DNA of 64,000 bases from Physcomitrium patens (lineage: Eukaryota; Streptophyta; Bryopsida; Funariales; Funariaceae): assembly GCF_000002425.4 (NCBI RefSeq), contig NC_037267.1:7949396-8013395 (forward strand). Reading direction: 5' to 3'. The position numbers and the translations under genes are program-made. This document shows, piece by piece, positions 26,001 to 38,600 of this stretch (position 1 is the stretch's first letter; each line of letters opens with the position of its first letter). A model generated the notes under the pieces. It did not search any database, had not been told where the DNA came from, and saw nothing but the letters and a program-made list of their open reading frames with translations.

Positions 26001-26998
26001 CATATTTGAATGATGTGACTTTCTTTGTCAAAATAGCCAGTCATTTTACATAGATCTTGAATCTCCTGCTCTTAAATTTAATTCATATAAGACATAACAA
26101 ATTTAATGTGTCATAATTCAAAAAAATAAAAATAAATACTTCTTTATATTATTACCAATTATGCTTGTGTTGCCACAGAAATGCAATACATTTATTTATT
26201 TTACAATAACTTATTTTTGACCAGTGGCATTACACTTTATAAACAAGCTTAGAATTTTATGTAGTAAACAAGCTAGACACCTCAACATTCAATCTAAAGG
26301 ACAAGTTAAGAAAACAAAACAATTTCGATGTCCCTACTCAAAGTGAATTTGTGGGCTTTAAGAAAAGGGGTTTTGACAAGAGGCTAATGGGATTTCCAAA
26401 GAGCTCCCATGGACCACCAAACTATAGCAATGACCATGACCAAACAATTTCCCCTCCATGAGCCATCATTTCACTTTTGCAAAATTTGTGACATGGGTTT
26501 TAATTTATGTTGCATTTATGTTGCATTTGAGTTGAGGACCTTAACCCTTTTTCCATAATCTTTGTTGCCAAAAACCAATAGAAAAGGGGCACATAGACAT
26601 GGACACCTTTTTTCATGTCCATGTCCAACACAACCTAACTTGATGAATGCATCACAAGAAAGGTGAGAGGTTGCGGCAAGCCATCTCAATCTTTCTACCA
26701 AATTGTCATATTCTATTGGTTTAGAGCATGGTAATGGTTTTTTTTTGAAAATGTTGGATAAATAGGGCAAGATGTATGAATGAACATGTGGACAGATAGA
26801 GGGACAGAAAGATTTTATTTTATTTTATTTTAGTTGTAATTTTTCCTTTCATGAATGGTGGTTTTGTATATTCAATTTTTTTTGAAAAAATAAAAAATAA
26901 AAAAATGTTAAATGAATCAATAAGAACAGTTTTTATTTCTTCTTATGGTCCCTATTGATTTTTCTGTGACAAATTTAGTATAATCAACTGACTGACTG

Positions 26999-27030
<32 letters not shown>

Positions 27031-30000
27031 CATATAAATATAAATATAATCACGAATACGTATAAAAAATACCATATATTTCGTGAAGTTTTGTAAATCC
27101 AACGTTTTGATACGTATTTTTGCCAGAAAGAAAAAAGAAAAAGACGTATTTTAACTGTGCACATATGTAAAACAGAATCTTGTAAGAATTTCGGAATTTC
27201 TTCAATTTATTTTAAGAAATAATTGTTTCAAACATAGTATTTATTTAATCAACTGGAATGTTGGAAAATCTAATAACTTTTCGAAGAATATTGTGTTTAA
27301 ATGCTGAACACTTAATCCAAGAACGTAATTTTTTTTTCTCTTGTACATAAGAATTGATAAATAATTTTGAAGAGAATAAGAATGATTAAATCATAAATTA
27401 ATTTTATTTATGAATTCATTTTAATCTTTTTGCAAATTAGACTGCAATTAATTTTAGGATCCAAATTTCAAAGTTTGATATATATATATATATATATATG
27501 CATTTTAGAGAGTGACGTTGAATTCTAATAAAACATAAAACATGACAACAATTAACTAGCTACAATGATAATTTTAAAATTAAATGTCTAAAAAAAGATT
27601 TTTCATATATTGTGACCTTAAATTTAGATTTTTATTTTACCAATAAATATATTTTATTTTTAAATATCTCAACTGTAGAAAATGAATTATTAAAATAATA
27701 GAAGTGACAAACCATAATATAAAAAGGGACCTAAGACAGGAAATGATGTGAAAATTTAAGTAGAAGCTTGCTTGACGTGTTAAATAATTAATCAATTTCT
27801 TAAACTAAAATTTAAAATGAAAATAGAGCGATTATAATGAAAAATGTATCATAAATATTATCAGTATTTTCTAAACATTACTTAAATTTTCCGCTGATAA
27901 ATTTAAAATATATAAGAATTACATTGGTAGGTAAGCCATGGTATGATTCTTAGAATGATTTACTGTAACATATGGACAAAAATATTAATAGAATTAAATA
28001 TCTTAAATTATGATATTGTTTTTTATGGTATGAACATGATGTAACGCCACAAAATGGAACATGTTTTTATTGATTTGAGCTACGAATCAGGTCAGATGTG
28101 CAATATCAGAATTTGATTTCAAGTTATTCAAAGTAAAATTTAATGGACGATGCATTGAAAAACAATTAAATGAATACATGTACAAAACGTAATGTGAAAA
28201 ATATCAAAATTAGCCTATTTTTAAAATAATAATTTAGAATACCATGACCAGACATTACTCTACTTGTAAAATGTTTTGGATGAACAATTTCAACAAACAG
28301 GGATGGTGGTTTTTCTCCACATTAAGTATTCTCTTTGAACTTCGTCCAAAAAAATATTGGTTATTGCAATACAGCCAAGCACCATTTTTTTTCAGAGGAA
28401 TTGTTAAAAGAAAAAATAAAAATTTGTTGATTTCATCAGCTATTATTGCATACTACTCTTCAGTCCTATTTAACCACATTTTTTAAATATCATAAGGCTT
28501 CAGAAACTATTCCACAAAGCCTCTTAGAATTCAATTCTTAGTTTTAAAGGATTAAGGCCTGATCAGCTTACATTGATGATTGTAATTGATTAAGAAATGT
28601 GTACGTTGGATGAAACCATATCTGGTGTGCAAGAGATAAAAAAAAAAAAAAAAAAAAAAAACTCTAAAAAATTAAATAAAATATAAAAGCTTAGAAAATA
28701 TAAAAAAGCTTAGAACTAAAAGACCCTTATCCAATTGTGAATAACACAAAATAAACATGTTTTAATTCTCTAAGTGTTTCACTATTTAGTAATAAATGTT
28801 AGAAATTTTAAAACAAACAGCGTTTTATTATTATAGTTTAGTAAGATTTAATATTTTAAATAGCGTCATAATTTATATCATTTCAAGAAAACAACTTACA
28901 CTGATATTTTGAAATCCACATGAGCTAAAATGAAGAAAGTACAATCAGAATAAACTATGGTATTATATATTTAAAAGATGCAAATGCAAGTGATCAATAG
29001 CTAAAACTATTAATAAACTACAGATTGTTTTACAAAAAAAACCATTTATTCTGATATTGTGTTTCATTATATGTTCATGAATATATAGCAAACTTATTTG
29101 TTTATAACATAAAGTAGATATGGTATCTAACGTTTGGTTTTAAATTATAATTTGTGTTATTTTTTCAAAAGAAGCAAGACGTTTTAATAATTTTATTATT
29201 GTATTTTGTAATGCACTAGAATTTTTTTTTTCAAAGTTTTGAAATTTTAGTTGAGTTTGTTAGTTATAACAAAAACATTATAGAGATTTTCATAAATGAG
29301 TAAACTGTGTATTTAAATTATATCAGAAATTCATTGAATAATTTTGAAGAATACATGTTTTTATTTCTAATTTTAAATTTACTATTTTATTTTTATAGTT
29401 TGTTATGCTTTAAACGTATAAAATTTGGTTTAATATTAAACTTAATTTTTATATAAAGAATAATGGTTTCATCTCTGGAATTTCTCTATCAAAGTCTTCA
29501 GAAAGTTGAAATCGTTGGTATTTAAGTACAATTTTAAAGTAATATTTAAAACTTTCTCAAATTTTTGTGTGTGTGTGTGTGTGTGAGAGAGCAATAATGA
29601 ACATAGATTTGATATCTAAGTTTATTGAATTTATTTAGATGTGTCTATCTATATATATATATATATATATAATGATTATTCTATATAACTTTAAAATATT
29701 TTTGATGGTTTCATCATCACAACTTGTGAAAAACAAATATGCTAATGAGACCAAACATAAAAGAATTCTTACGGCCGTCATTTAAGAGTTATGTTAAATG
29801 ATTACTTAGATTGAAGTGAAGTGTCTTTCATTCATAATTCAATAAAATATTGAAAAAAAGAAAATAAAAGAATTTGGTTTAAATTTTATTTCTTTCGAAT
29901 ATAACACATTCAATGATTGAAAAATGATTGAATGACAATAGAGAAGTTATGAGAAGTAAGGAGAAATTGACATAATTCGTTTGGTTTACTATACTTTTTT

Positions 30001-30514
30001 AGAAATTACATGGGTATTTGGAACAAAGTAGATATGTTTGTCATATTGTATACTACATAATTTGTATCCGGAAGTTTTCAAGAAAATATGTGACTAATAT
30101 CTAGAAAAGAGGTACCATCACTGCCTAAAATCGTGAATATAATTTTTTCCAAATTTTCAATAATTTTATTTTATTAATATCCAGCACATATAAAAACATA
30201 GAAAAAAAAATTTTAGGTCAATATTTTGAGTCAATTTGCTTAAACTGTTTTCAGTTTTCATCTTGTTGGATATTAGTAAACTTTCCTCATTAAAATCAAA
30301 TAAAACCAAAAAAAAAAAAAAAAAAATCATTTCATTTTCTCCTATTAATGAAACATGATAATTTATTTTTTATTTATAAAAATGTGTAATATTAAAAGAA
30401 CCTAATGACTCACACTTTGTGTCAATTGTGATCAATTGCACCCATTACAACAATATTTTTTCACACATTTTTTTTGAATTGTAATTTATCAATTTGTGTG
30501 TGTGTGTATGTATG

Positions 30515-30549
<35 letters not shown>

Positions 30550-30692
30550 ATGATTCAAAAAAAATATATCTTCATTCAAGTTTTAAGTTTCAGAAATTTT
30601 ATTTTCAAAGGTGTTTATTATCTTTTTAGTAAGAAAAATTATTTTATAATCACAGTTACCAAAAACAAACTACCATCAATTCTGTTATGATT

Positions 30693-30728
<36 letters not shown>

Positions 30729-31603
30729 AAAAAACCAAAAGCAAACTAGAAATTCTTCCCAAAACTGATTATAATAATTATCTTTATTCACAGCTACTGA
30801 AAAAGTCAAATGACATCAGTCAATACATCTTGTGCATATCACACTATGTATTTTAATCTTAACTCATTAATATAACAGTCATCAACTATGATATTTACAA
30901 ATAATAGTAAATTACATATATTTTTTAGAAAATCAAATTCATGAATATTTCGATAACCATAAATGAACACAGCTTAAAGGTCCAACATATTGTAAACATA
31001 AATCAAATACAATAATATTGTAAAATTTTATCTTACCAAAATAAGAAACAATGTCATAGAGTGAATCCTAATACAGAATTTTTCTACCTTAATCATGTAT
31101 TTTAATCATGAATTGACCCCTTGAGACACTTTTGAGCTTAGTTATTCATCATATCAAACAGTATATTTCATATGCAAAGGGAATGCTTGAGTTGTTTTGT
31201 AGAACCTCTCATGAAGCAAGACATTAAGTAATGGTCCCCAATATCACAACTCTTTTTATTATTATTATTTTTAGATAGTATAATTTATATTGATTTATAT
31301 TGATTTATATTGATTTATAAGTTTAAATAAATTTAAACTTGTTTTTCTTTGGATTTTATATTACAAAAAGAGGTAGTATTATAAGAAAAACTATACATTT
31401 TTTTTAATTTTATTTTTCAAATTTAAATTCAATGTAATACATAGTTATTCATTTTGTTTATTCTTTCAAAGTAACATTATGTCAGTTATCACATCCTTCT
31501 AATACAGAACATGCATAGTACGACTTTCAATGTTCTTCGAAAGCAAAGTAAAAAAAATATTGATCGATGAAAAGCTTTAACTTTTTTTTTTTTTTTTATT
31601 TAT
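26001..31603. other. Spacer, mostly AT-rich, no gene recognised
   Basis: A lower-AT patch at about 26,340-26,770 has mixed sequence but no convincing frame. An ATG-initiated frame at 28,244-28,486 (+, 80 codons) has no recognisable domain and is not supported. Microsatellites: (ACTA)n at 26,986-27,031, (TG)n at 29,566-29,585, (TA)n near 27,479-27,500, 29,650-29,671, 30,520-30,547 and 30,696-30,724, and A runs near 28,639 and 30,308. No retroelement landmark was seen. Confidence 0.5.
26986..27031. repeat. (ACTG)n / (ACTA)n microsatellite
   Basis: About three ACTG units followed by about eight ACTA units. Confidence 0.95.
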
Positions 31604-32089
31604 TTATTTTGGTGGACATCATTTTTTCTTTCTTATTTTATAAGATTAAAGGGAGAAAGGATTTATAGCAAGTAAATCTCAAAGTAATATATAATAATTA
31701 TGCAGATTTGAAACTGATCATATTGGGATTAAACTACAATATTTTGGGACTAGAGGTAATCAAAAGAATACACATACCTATTAAACTGTTGAGCAATAAC
31801 TTCTCATGAGATCTTAAAAAAAGAAAAAAAAGAAAAAAAAAGAAAAGAAAAAGACAAATAATTAGCACATGGAATTGATTACAAAAAGCTTTTTACATGA
31901 AAAATGATTACATCTAGAACTTTAAAAGGGGGATGGTTCAACACAGAAGATGGTCACATGGTTTTTGTAAACATTTGTATTGAAAAAAATGACAAAAAAG
32001 TGAAAATTTCTTTTGAGCTGAAAAAAGGGTAAAGATGAACATGTAAAAAGGAGAAAGAAATAGGGAAAAAATGATGTCCACCAAAATAA
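31604..32089. repeat. Pair of perfect 25-bp inverted repeats 435 bp apart
   Basis: The left arm at 31,604-31,628 contains GGTGGACATCATTTTTTC. Its exact reverse complement lies at 32,065-32,089. Pairing extends over about 25 bases without a mismatch and then stops on both sides. No direct target duplication is evident next to the arms, and the DNA between them shows no transposase. It could be the ends of a short inverted-repeat element or a sequence that makes a long-loop hairpin RNA. It ends about 360 bp before the GA/CpG-rich BELL leader begins. Confidence 0.7.
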
Positions 32090-33789
32090 TCCACATTTTG
32101 CAAAGATGGAACATGAGGCAAGGGGCTTTTCATTCAATTAAGCCCATGTACAAATCAATCACATAATGACGACAAGAGCAAGATAAGGATTTAGCATGCG
32201 AGAAGCTTTTTTGTTTATTGTTTTGTCTCATGAGAATTGATTTTGTCATGGAGAGCCAAGCAAGCAAGGCCATTCCCCTCCTATCCAGATTGAAGCCATA
32301 ATGGGGGATTAGGCTAATGCAGGGGTGGTGTTATGATAGATCAACATCCATTCAATTAGGGAGAACCATGATTAGCGAGGCTCTTCCATGTCATTTCACC
32401 TGCTAATCACACTTACATTAACTACTCAACATGGCCCCTCCCTACTACCCCTACGACTACTCCTATTCCAACCTAGTTAGTTGGAGAGTAGAGAGTAGAG
32501 ATAGAGCTGAGTAGAGAGAGAAACACCCACGCACTCTCTCACACTCTCTCACCCCCAGCAGAGCAGAGAGCAGCCAGGCAGCAGCCCAGTTTCTTCAAGG
32601 CACAAACCCCCATTGATGCAGAAGAAGGAGAAGAAGAAGGGGAAGGGAAGAAGAACGGAGACAGGGAGGCAGGGAGGGAGACGAGGGAATCGGGATCGTC
32701 CGTCGTGGACCCGACACCACAACGCTCACTCACTCACTCCTCTCTCTCTCTCTCTCTCTCACCCATTGGATTCCATAACTATCCCCCTCACTCCCCCCAC
32801 CCCCTTCTTCCCTTGGCAATGTTGCTGCTGCCGCCAACGGGATCGGGATCGGGAAGGAAGAAGACGGGACGGGACGGGTGGAGAGGAAGGAAAGGAAAGG
32901 AAGGGAGGGCGGGGCGAGGGGGGAGGCGGGGCTTCACTCCGTGAGTCTACTCCGAACAGGTGTGGGTTTCAAGGGAGACGAGACGAGAGACGGAGACGGA
33001 GACGGGGGGAGAGAAAGAAAGAAACTTGGAGGGAGGGAGGGAGAGGAAGGAAGGAGAAGGAGAGGGTTCTCGAGACCAGGAGAGCGGAGAGCAGGGAGAC
33101 GGGGCGGGGGAGGGTCTCGCCGGTCTGGGCAGCGGAGACATGAGGAGCAGATACGTGAGAGACAGCCCGGCAGGATGGAAGGCAAGGCAAGCAGCAAAAT
33201 GTATATGAGAGCGAAGGGCTGAAGGCTGGATTGGGATTAGGTGGCGGAGGAATAGCAGAGAGGGAAGAGAGAGAGAGAGAGAGGAAGGAAGGAGTGGGGA
33301 CCAGTGCCCGAGCATACCAGACCCCCTCTCCCTCTCTCCCTAAAAGTGTAATTAGTGCAGGGACGGGGTACGTAAAGACCCCCCCAGCTCATGCAATGGT
33401 ATGTCTGTCTGCTAATGCTGTCAGTCAGTCGAGTCCACGACGGGCAGCAGCAGCAGCGCGGGCATCCTCCCCCCCTCCCCCCTTCCCATCTCCACGAATG
33501 AATGGAATGACTGACTGACTCACTGAATGGATGCATGAATCCTTGTTGTTGTAGTATTGTAGTATTGTAGTACTAGTGTGTTTTTGCAGTTGGTGTGTTT
33601 ATTTATATTTATATATATTTTAAATTACCTGTCATCTTTTTCCTTTCCTTCCCTTCCTTCGTCTTCGTCTTCTTCTTCTTCTTACGTCGCGCTGCCTGCA
33701 GGGCGTTCGTTGGTGGTGGACGCTGCCCATTCCGGTAGGACAAAGGCGGGGTGGGGGGAGACAGCAAGTGGGAGAAGGAAGGAAGTCTC

Positions 33790-33825
33790 ACGAGAGAGAG
33801 GGAGAGGGAGTGAGTGAGAGAGATT

Positions 33826-33863
<38 letters not shown>

Positions 33864-33885
33864 TTGAGAGAGAGTGAGAGAGAAG
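33790..33885 (+). repeat. GA-repeat tract in the BELL leader
   Basis: A perfect (GA)n core at about 33,829-33,859 lies within a longer GAGA-rich stretch. It is a candidate site for BBR/BPC GAGA-binding proteins, which are known to act on TALE homeobox genes in flowering plants. The function here is inferred. Confidence 0.6.
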
Positions 33886-34433
33886 CTTTGAGAGGGAAGG
33901 GGACGACGAGACAAGGGGGCGAGATCAATAGATGCATCATCGAGAGGGGAGAGACGTCTCTCTCCATCGTAGACGACGGTGACACTCGTGCACTGCCGGA
34001 AGTCTACCAGGGGGGTGGGGTGGAAGAAGAGGAATGGGGGATTTCAGACGACGACGTCTAACGTGATTGAGTGTGAGAGTGCGATTGATTTTAGGAGGAG
34101 GACGTTGGGAGAGGTGCAACCACTTGCAAGCGGAGGACAGGAAAGGGCGAAAAGAAAAGCTTCCATCAGAGTTATATCACATCGCATACACTGTTGTGTG
34201 CGAAATAGGTGTTGTAGCTAGATATGGTGAAGTGATTAATTGCGAGTGCGAAGGATATAAACTGGAAAAAAAGTTTCTATCAACCATGTTGACTCGGCGG
34301 GGGCAGCACTCAGTGCTGTAGTGTTGGAGTTGTGGTGGAGGATTGGAGGAAGGTGGAAGGTGGTAGAGGAAGAGATCAGGGTTAAGTCGGTGGTGTGAGG
34401 TCGAAGAGAAGGTAGAAGAGAGGTAGTGTGCAT

Positions 34434-34584
34434 GTGTTTGTGTGTGTGTGTGTGTGTGTGCGCGTTGAGTGAAGTTGTTTAAGGGGATTGGATGTGTACG
34501 TGAGAAAAAAGTTATGATGGGTTGGGAGCGCGTGGATACGGCTGTAGTTTAGTAAGGGTTTTTTTTTTTTTTTTTTTTTTTTTT
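34434..34584 (+). repeat. (GT)n and T-run in the BELL leader
   Basis: About 13 GT units at 34,434-34,461 and a T run of 26 bases at 34,559-34,584, followed by seven Cs. The T run sits about 65 bases before the proposed intron donor. Confidence 0.9.
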
Positions 34585-35697
34585 CCCCCCCTTCTCCTTC
34601 TGGTTTTGACGGAAACTTGCGTTGGATACGTTGGAGTAGATTCAGCAGGTAATTGCGTGTGGTTAGGTTGCCCCTCAGCATTTTCAGGTGCTGGTGTTGA
34701 TGCTGATTTTCTTGTAGCGATATCATGCGTCCTCGTGTCTCTTGTGACCACTAGTCGAGTTTTGGTTAAGGAGCTTTGATATGAAAGTAGCTCGCTAGAG
34801 GCTTAAGTTTATGTCAGTAACTCATGACTGACTGAGATGTAATCGGAGACGGACGCACTGCAATTGCATATTATCACATCTTCTGCGTGTTTTCGTTCTA
34901 CTTGAAACAGTCTGCAATAATGTTCAATAATCCACAAGGTGCCACTTGACGAAGATGTTGCGATGACAGGACGACCCTTTGGTAATGCAGAGTTTTGGCG
35001 AATATGGAAGTCGTGGGCCGTGAAGTTATAAGTTGAAAATAAAAAGATCGCATCACAGCGCCAAAGAATCAGCTGTTTTCAGTACTGTTGACGACCTTCA
35101 AACAAACTTCTGTGTAGTAGTTTGTCATTCCCCTCCCCTGTACTGACGCAGTCAGTACCTTGAGTTCAGATCTTGAGATTTCAAAAGCCCTACATGATTT
35201 ATTGTGTACTCAAGCCCCCATCTGGTTGAAACACAGTGCTGTGAAGGTATCGTTGCGGAGGTTGCAACATTTGAGAACCTCTCTTAAGAAGGGACAAATT
35301 GCATGTAGATGCAAAGCAATCAATGATTGAAGGGCTTGTGTTTCATGAACTCAGAAGCACAAACTGAAACGCATAGATCCTGATGAACTCAGTGGAACTT
35401 CGTTTTGAGTTTGACCCCATCTACTAAGCCTGAAGCTGGGCTTCTCAGCGATCTCGTGTCTCTACAAGCTCAGCTTTCGGTGGGGCTTTCACAACTAATG
35501 CGGATATTCCTTTTCTTTTTGCCTTTCTTTAGAATCTAATAAGGTATTATTGGCTTCTAATTTCCCACACGAAAAATCTGTTATCTAGAAAGCATGATTT
35601 GATTTGGTCAGACTTGGAACTACATTAAACATGCTACGTGGTCATTTCGAATTCTGCTGTAGGTACAGAAGTTTCACTATATCGTGGAAACATTCAC

Positions 35698-38600
35698 ATG
35701 GATTCTTCAGAGCCTTTGCGAGCGTACGCGGCCGATACCAACCACAACTTACAGGCCGACTCCTACAACAGTTCACTGATGGCATCCGACTCTTATAACT
35801 TTTTGACAGGGGTGGGGGTCCTCGAAGTCCCCCTCAAAGAACCAAGCCAATCGCAGGCCCCTAAGACATCTGAAGGAGCAGCTCAAAACTCTTCGGGCCC
35901 CTTGATTGACACCCTTTATACGAATCATGAGCCTTCCCCAACATCCGGAAGCTTTCCGAGTCGCTCGACACCTGTTTCAAAGTCTAATAACTGGGAGAAT
36001 ATAAATGGAGGAGGATTGTACAGTAACTCCAACATGCAGAACATTCTCATTAGTGGAAGTGGGATCATGGCGGCTCCCACCAGCACAGCAACTGCGCAGC
36101 TACTCATCGGTGGTTTGCATGGTGGATCCTTTAACGACGGCGGCCATAGTGATCATGGGAGTGTGTACTATACCCCATCTAACAACCAGGAAGAATCAAT
36201 GGCACAGCTGTATTACGTGAATGCAGCGGCAGGATTCTCAAACGCGGGGTTTCATTCTGATGGCCGTCAAGCTGGACTAGTTACCACATTACTATATCCT
36301 CCACAGGAAGGAGGAACTACTGCCCCACAATCGTCCAGCGACCAAAGTCAACAACAATTTGGCGTTCCTTTCATATCCCAAACTGCACTTGCACATGGCG
36401 CAGTTAGCCAACGAGCTCTTGAAGCTTCAGGAGCAATCCCAGGACTATCTCTTCACGATCACTCAGCCAGTCGAAGCGGAAACCATCACTACAACTGGCG
36501 AAACGGAGGGAATGAGCACTCATTCCTACCTATGAATGAAGAGTTGAACCAAAACCACCAATCGCAGTTTGACACTGATTTGCCCCAATATGGTATAACA
36601 CGTGCATGCCAAGCAGATCTATCACGCATGCACCAAACAGATCATCTCCAATCTGAAATTGGTTTGCAAATGGATCGTTCACACGGAGTATCTGTCACTG
36701 GACAAGGCTTGTCTCTGTCTTTATCTTCACATCAATCTCACTTTCATTCGGGGGGAGGACAACTACCCGATTCAGAACAAATGAATGCAGTTGCAGCTCA
36801 AGCAGCCGCAATAGCAAAGACCAAGGAACTGGCGTCCAGATATCTAACAGGGGCTAGTGCTGACCTTAGTCGTTTCCGAACCTCATCAAGAGATGATGTC
36901 ATGGGCATGGGGGCAAGATTTTTACAAGAACACATGGACAGTGGAGGCAGGAAGCATCTCGCATCAAGCAGCTACAGTGGCCCATCAGGTACGGCCGGAT
37001 CGAGTAATCACATATCAGCGTCCAAATTTCTACGATCTGCTCAAGCCATCCTCAACGAAGTCTGTAGGGTAACACCACTAAAAAGACCTCCAAAGTCTGT
37101 TAGATCATCTGATCAACAGCATTGGAGCATGGCTGGGGGAAGCTCAACAAGTGTTGATGCCAACTTAACTTACAATGGACGAGAGGAGCGCTCCGGAATG
37201 CTCGCCGGCGAAGTTGATTCCGCTAGAGATCCAGCCTCATTTGTTACCACATCGTCTCTCGTAACGGTCTCTCAGGTTCCTCTTGAATCAGAGATGATTC
37301 AAGGTCTTGCCGAAGCGGCTAGGTGTGAAAGTCGGGATGATCTAGAGCTGAAAAAGCAGAAGCTTTCTCTCATGCTTGATGAGGTAATTTTAATTTATTG
37401 TGTGGTTACTCTTCTTAACGGCTGGAAAACTGTTACGCTAGTATGATCTAGATCCTTACGAATTCTTTTCCGTTACCTGGACTGTTGGATTTTAAGAATT
37501 TGTGGGGTATAATTTACGTCACTGACTGCCACGAGTACTTAGCAAATGTTGCAGCAAACTGGATCTGGTGTCGTTCTCACTAGTAAGATTTCATTATTTC
37601 CTGATTTCATGAACCTAGATGTCATCTGAATTGGACATGTCAAGCATAAAAATCCGAAAAAATCGCTTTTAGAATAGTCAAGTAATTCTCCTGAAAAGGT
37701 CGGCTCTGGCTCATAATATTGGTCCAATGCCGCGTAGACAATTGTGGTTCATGTGACAGTGAGATAAGGAGTTCATAATACAAACTCGGAAGTATCCAGT
37801 CCCCAACATTTAAAATATTCTTCTAGACCTTGCTTTTGATGCCTAACTTATTACCGCTAGGACTGATAACGTACTTACCACCCGCACAAACTCATTATCC
37901 TTTAGATTTGGATTCTAAACTGTCGTGCTATTTTCTTAAATGAAATGTTCTCATGCACAGGTTGAAGCCAGATATCGCCGATATTGTGACCACCTCCAGC
38001 TCGTCATCACTGGATTCAATTCCCAAGCAGGACCGAACACAGCGACTCCTTACACAATACTAGCCCTACAAGCAATGTCCCGTCACTTCAGGTTGGCATA
38101 CTGTTCTTGATACTTTAAGTAGCATCCTGAAGAAAGGCTCATAATCTACGAAGTACAGAAATGATTCATGACCTGAAGTGACGCACTTCACAAATAAAAA
38201 TTCATCCATTGCATACTGAAGTTAGTTTAACTCTGTTTCTTAACTGTCACTCTGTCCATGATATGCATAGCAAGCATGTAAAGACATCATAGAATTACTG
38301 TTTCAGAATACCTATTTGGTAAATACATTTCACGCATCGTCTTGCCTGATAAAGGTAATTGACTCTTACCAGTAACTTCAGAAGTAGGTTAGCTAGATTC
38401 GAAAGTAAAGTAGTCTCCACTAATTCATTCTATAGCCGACTCCTGGAATTCTCCAACATGACTTAATGACCTGTGCATATGTATTCCAGTGAATTATTTC
38501 GAGTGGTCCACTGTGTCCTTGATGATTAAAAATTTCCATCAAATGTTTTTTGAAGTTTAATTTATGTGGTCCTTGACATTCTTCAGATGCCTGAAGGATG

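Larger units (their letters stand above)
32450..35697 (+). promoter_or_regulatory. BELL promoter-proximal region and long 5' leader
   Basis: Composition changes at about 32,450 to C+G-rich, CpG-rich sequence with strong strand asymmetry: the plus strand is purine-rich (GGGAGGGA, GAGA) over about 32,600-34,400. Many ATGs and short frames occur on both strands but none has a domain, so I read it as leader plus promoter. A plausible 5' UTR intron runs from donor CAG|GTAATT at 34,648/34,649 to an excellent acceptor (TTTTTGCCTTTCTTTAG, ending 35,532) or to TGCTGTAG at 35,662. The later acceptor would remove an upstream ATGATTTGA mini-frame at 35,594 and an overlapping frame at 35,631. No clear TATA box was seen. 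Confidence 0.55.

Noticed and set aside
28244..28486. 80-codon plus frame with ATG
   Set aside because: No domain, no codon or composition contrast with the flanks; a frame of this length is expected occasionally by chance.
32613..33143. 176-codon plus frame and several overlapping frames on both strands in the GC-rich zone
   Set aside because: They arise from GA/GGGAGG low-complexity DNA, overlap on both strands and have no domain; they lie in the BELL leader/promoter.
35638..35697. Upstream extension of the BELL frame by 20 codons
   Set aside because: It would start with GTG; a eukaryotic mRNA would use the ATG at 35,698, and a possible splice acceptor lies inside the extension.
37384..37446. 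Continuation of BELL exon 1 past 37,383
   Set aside because: The frame runs into intron 1. The BELL domain continues exactly in the exon at 37,961 with matching phase.
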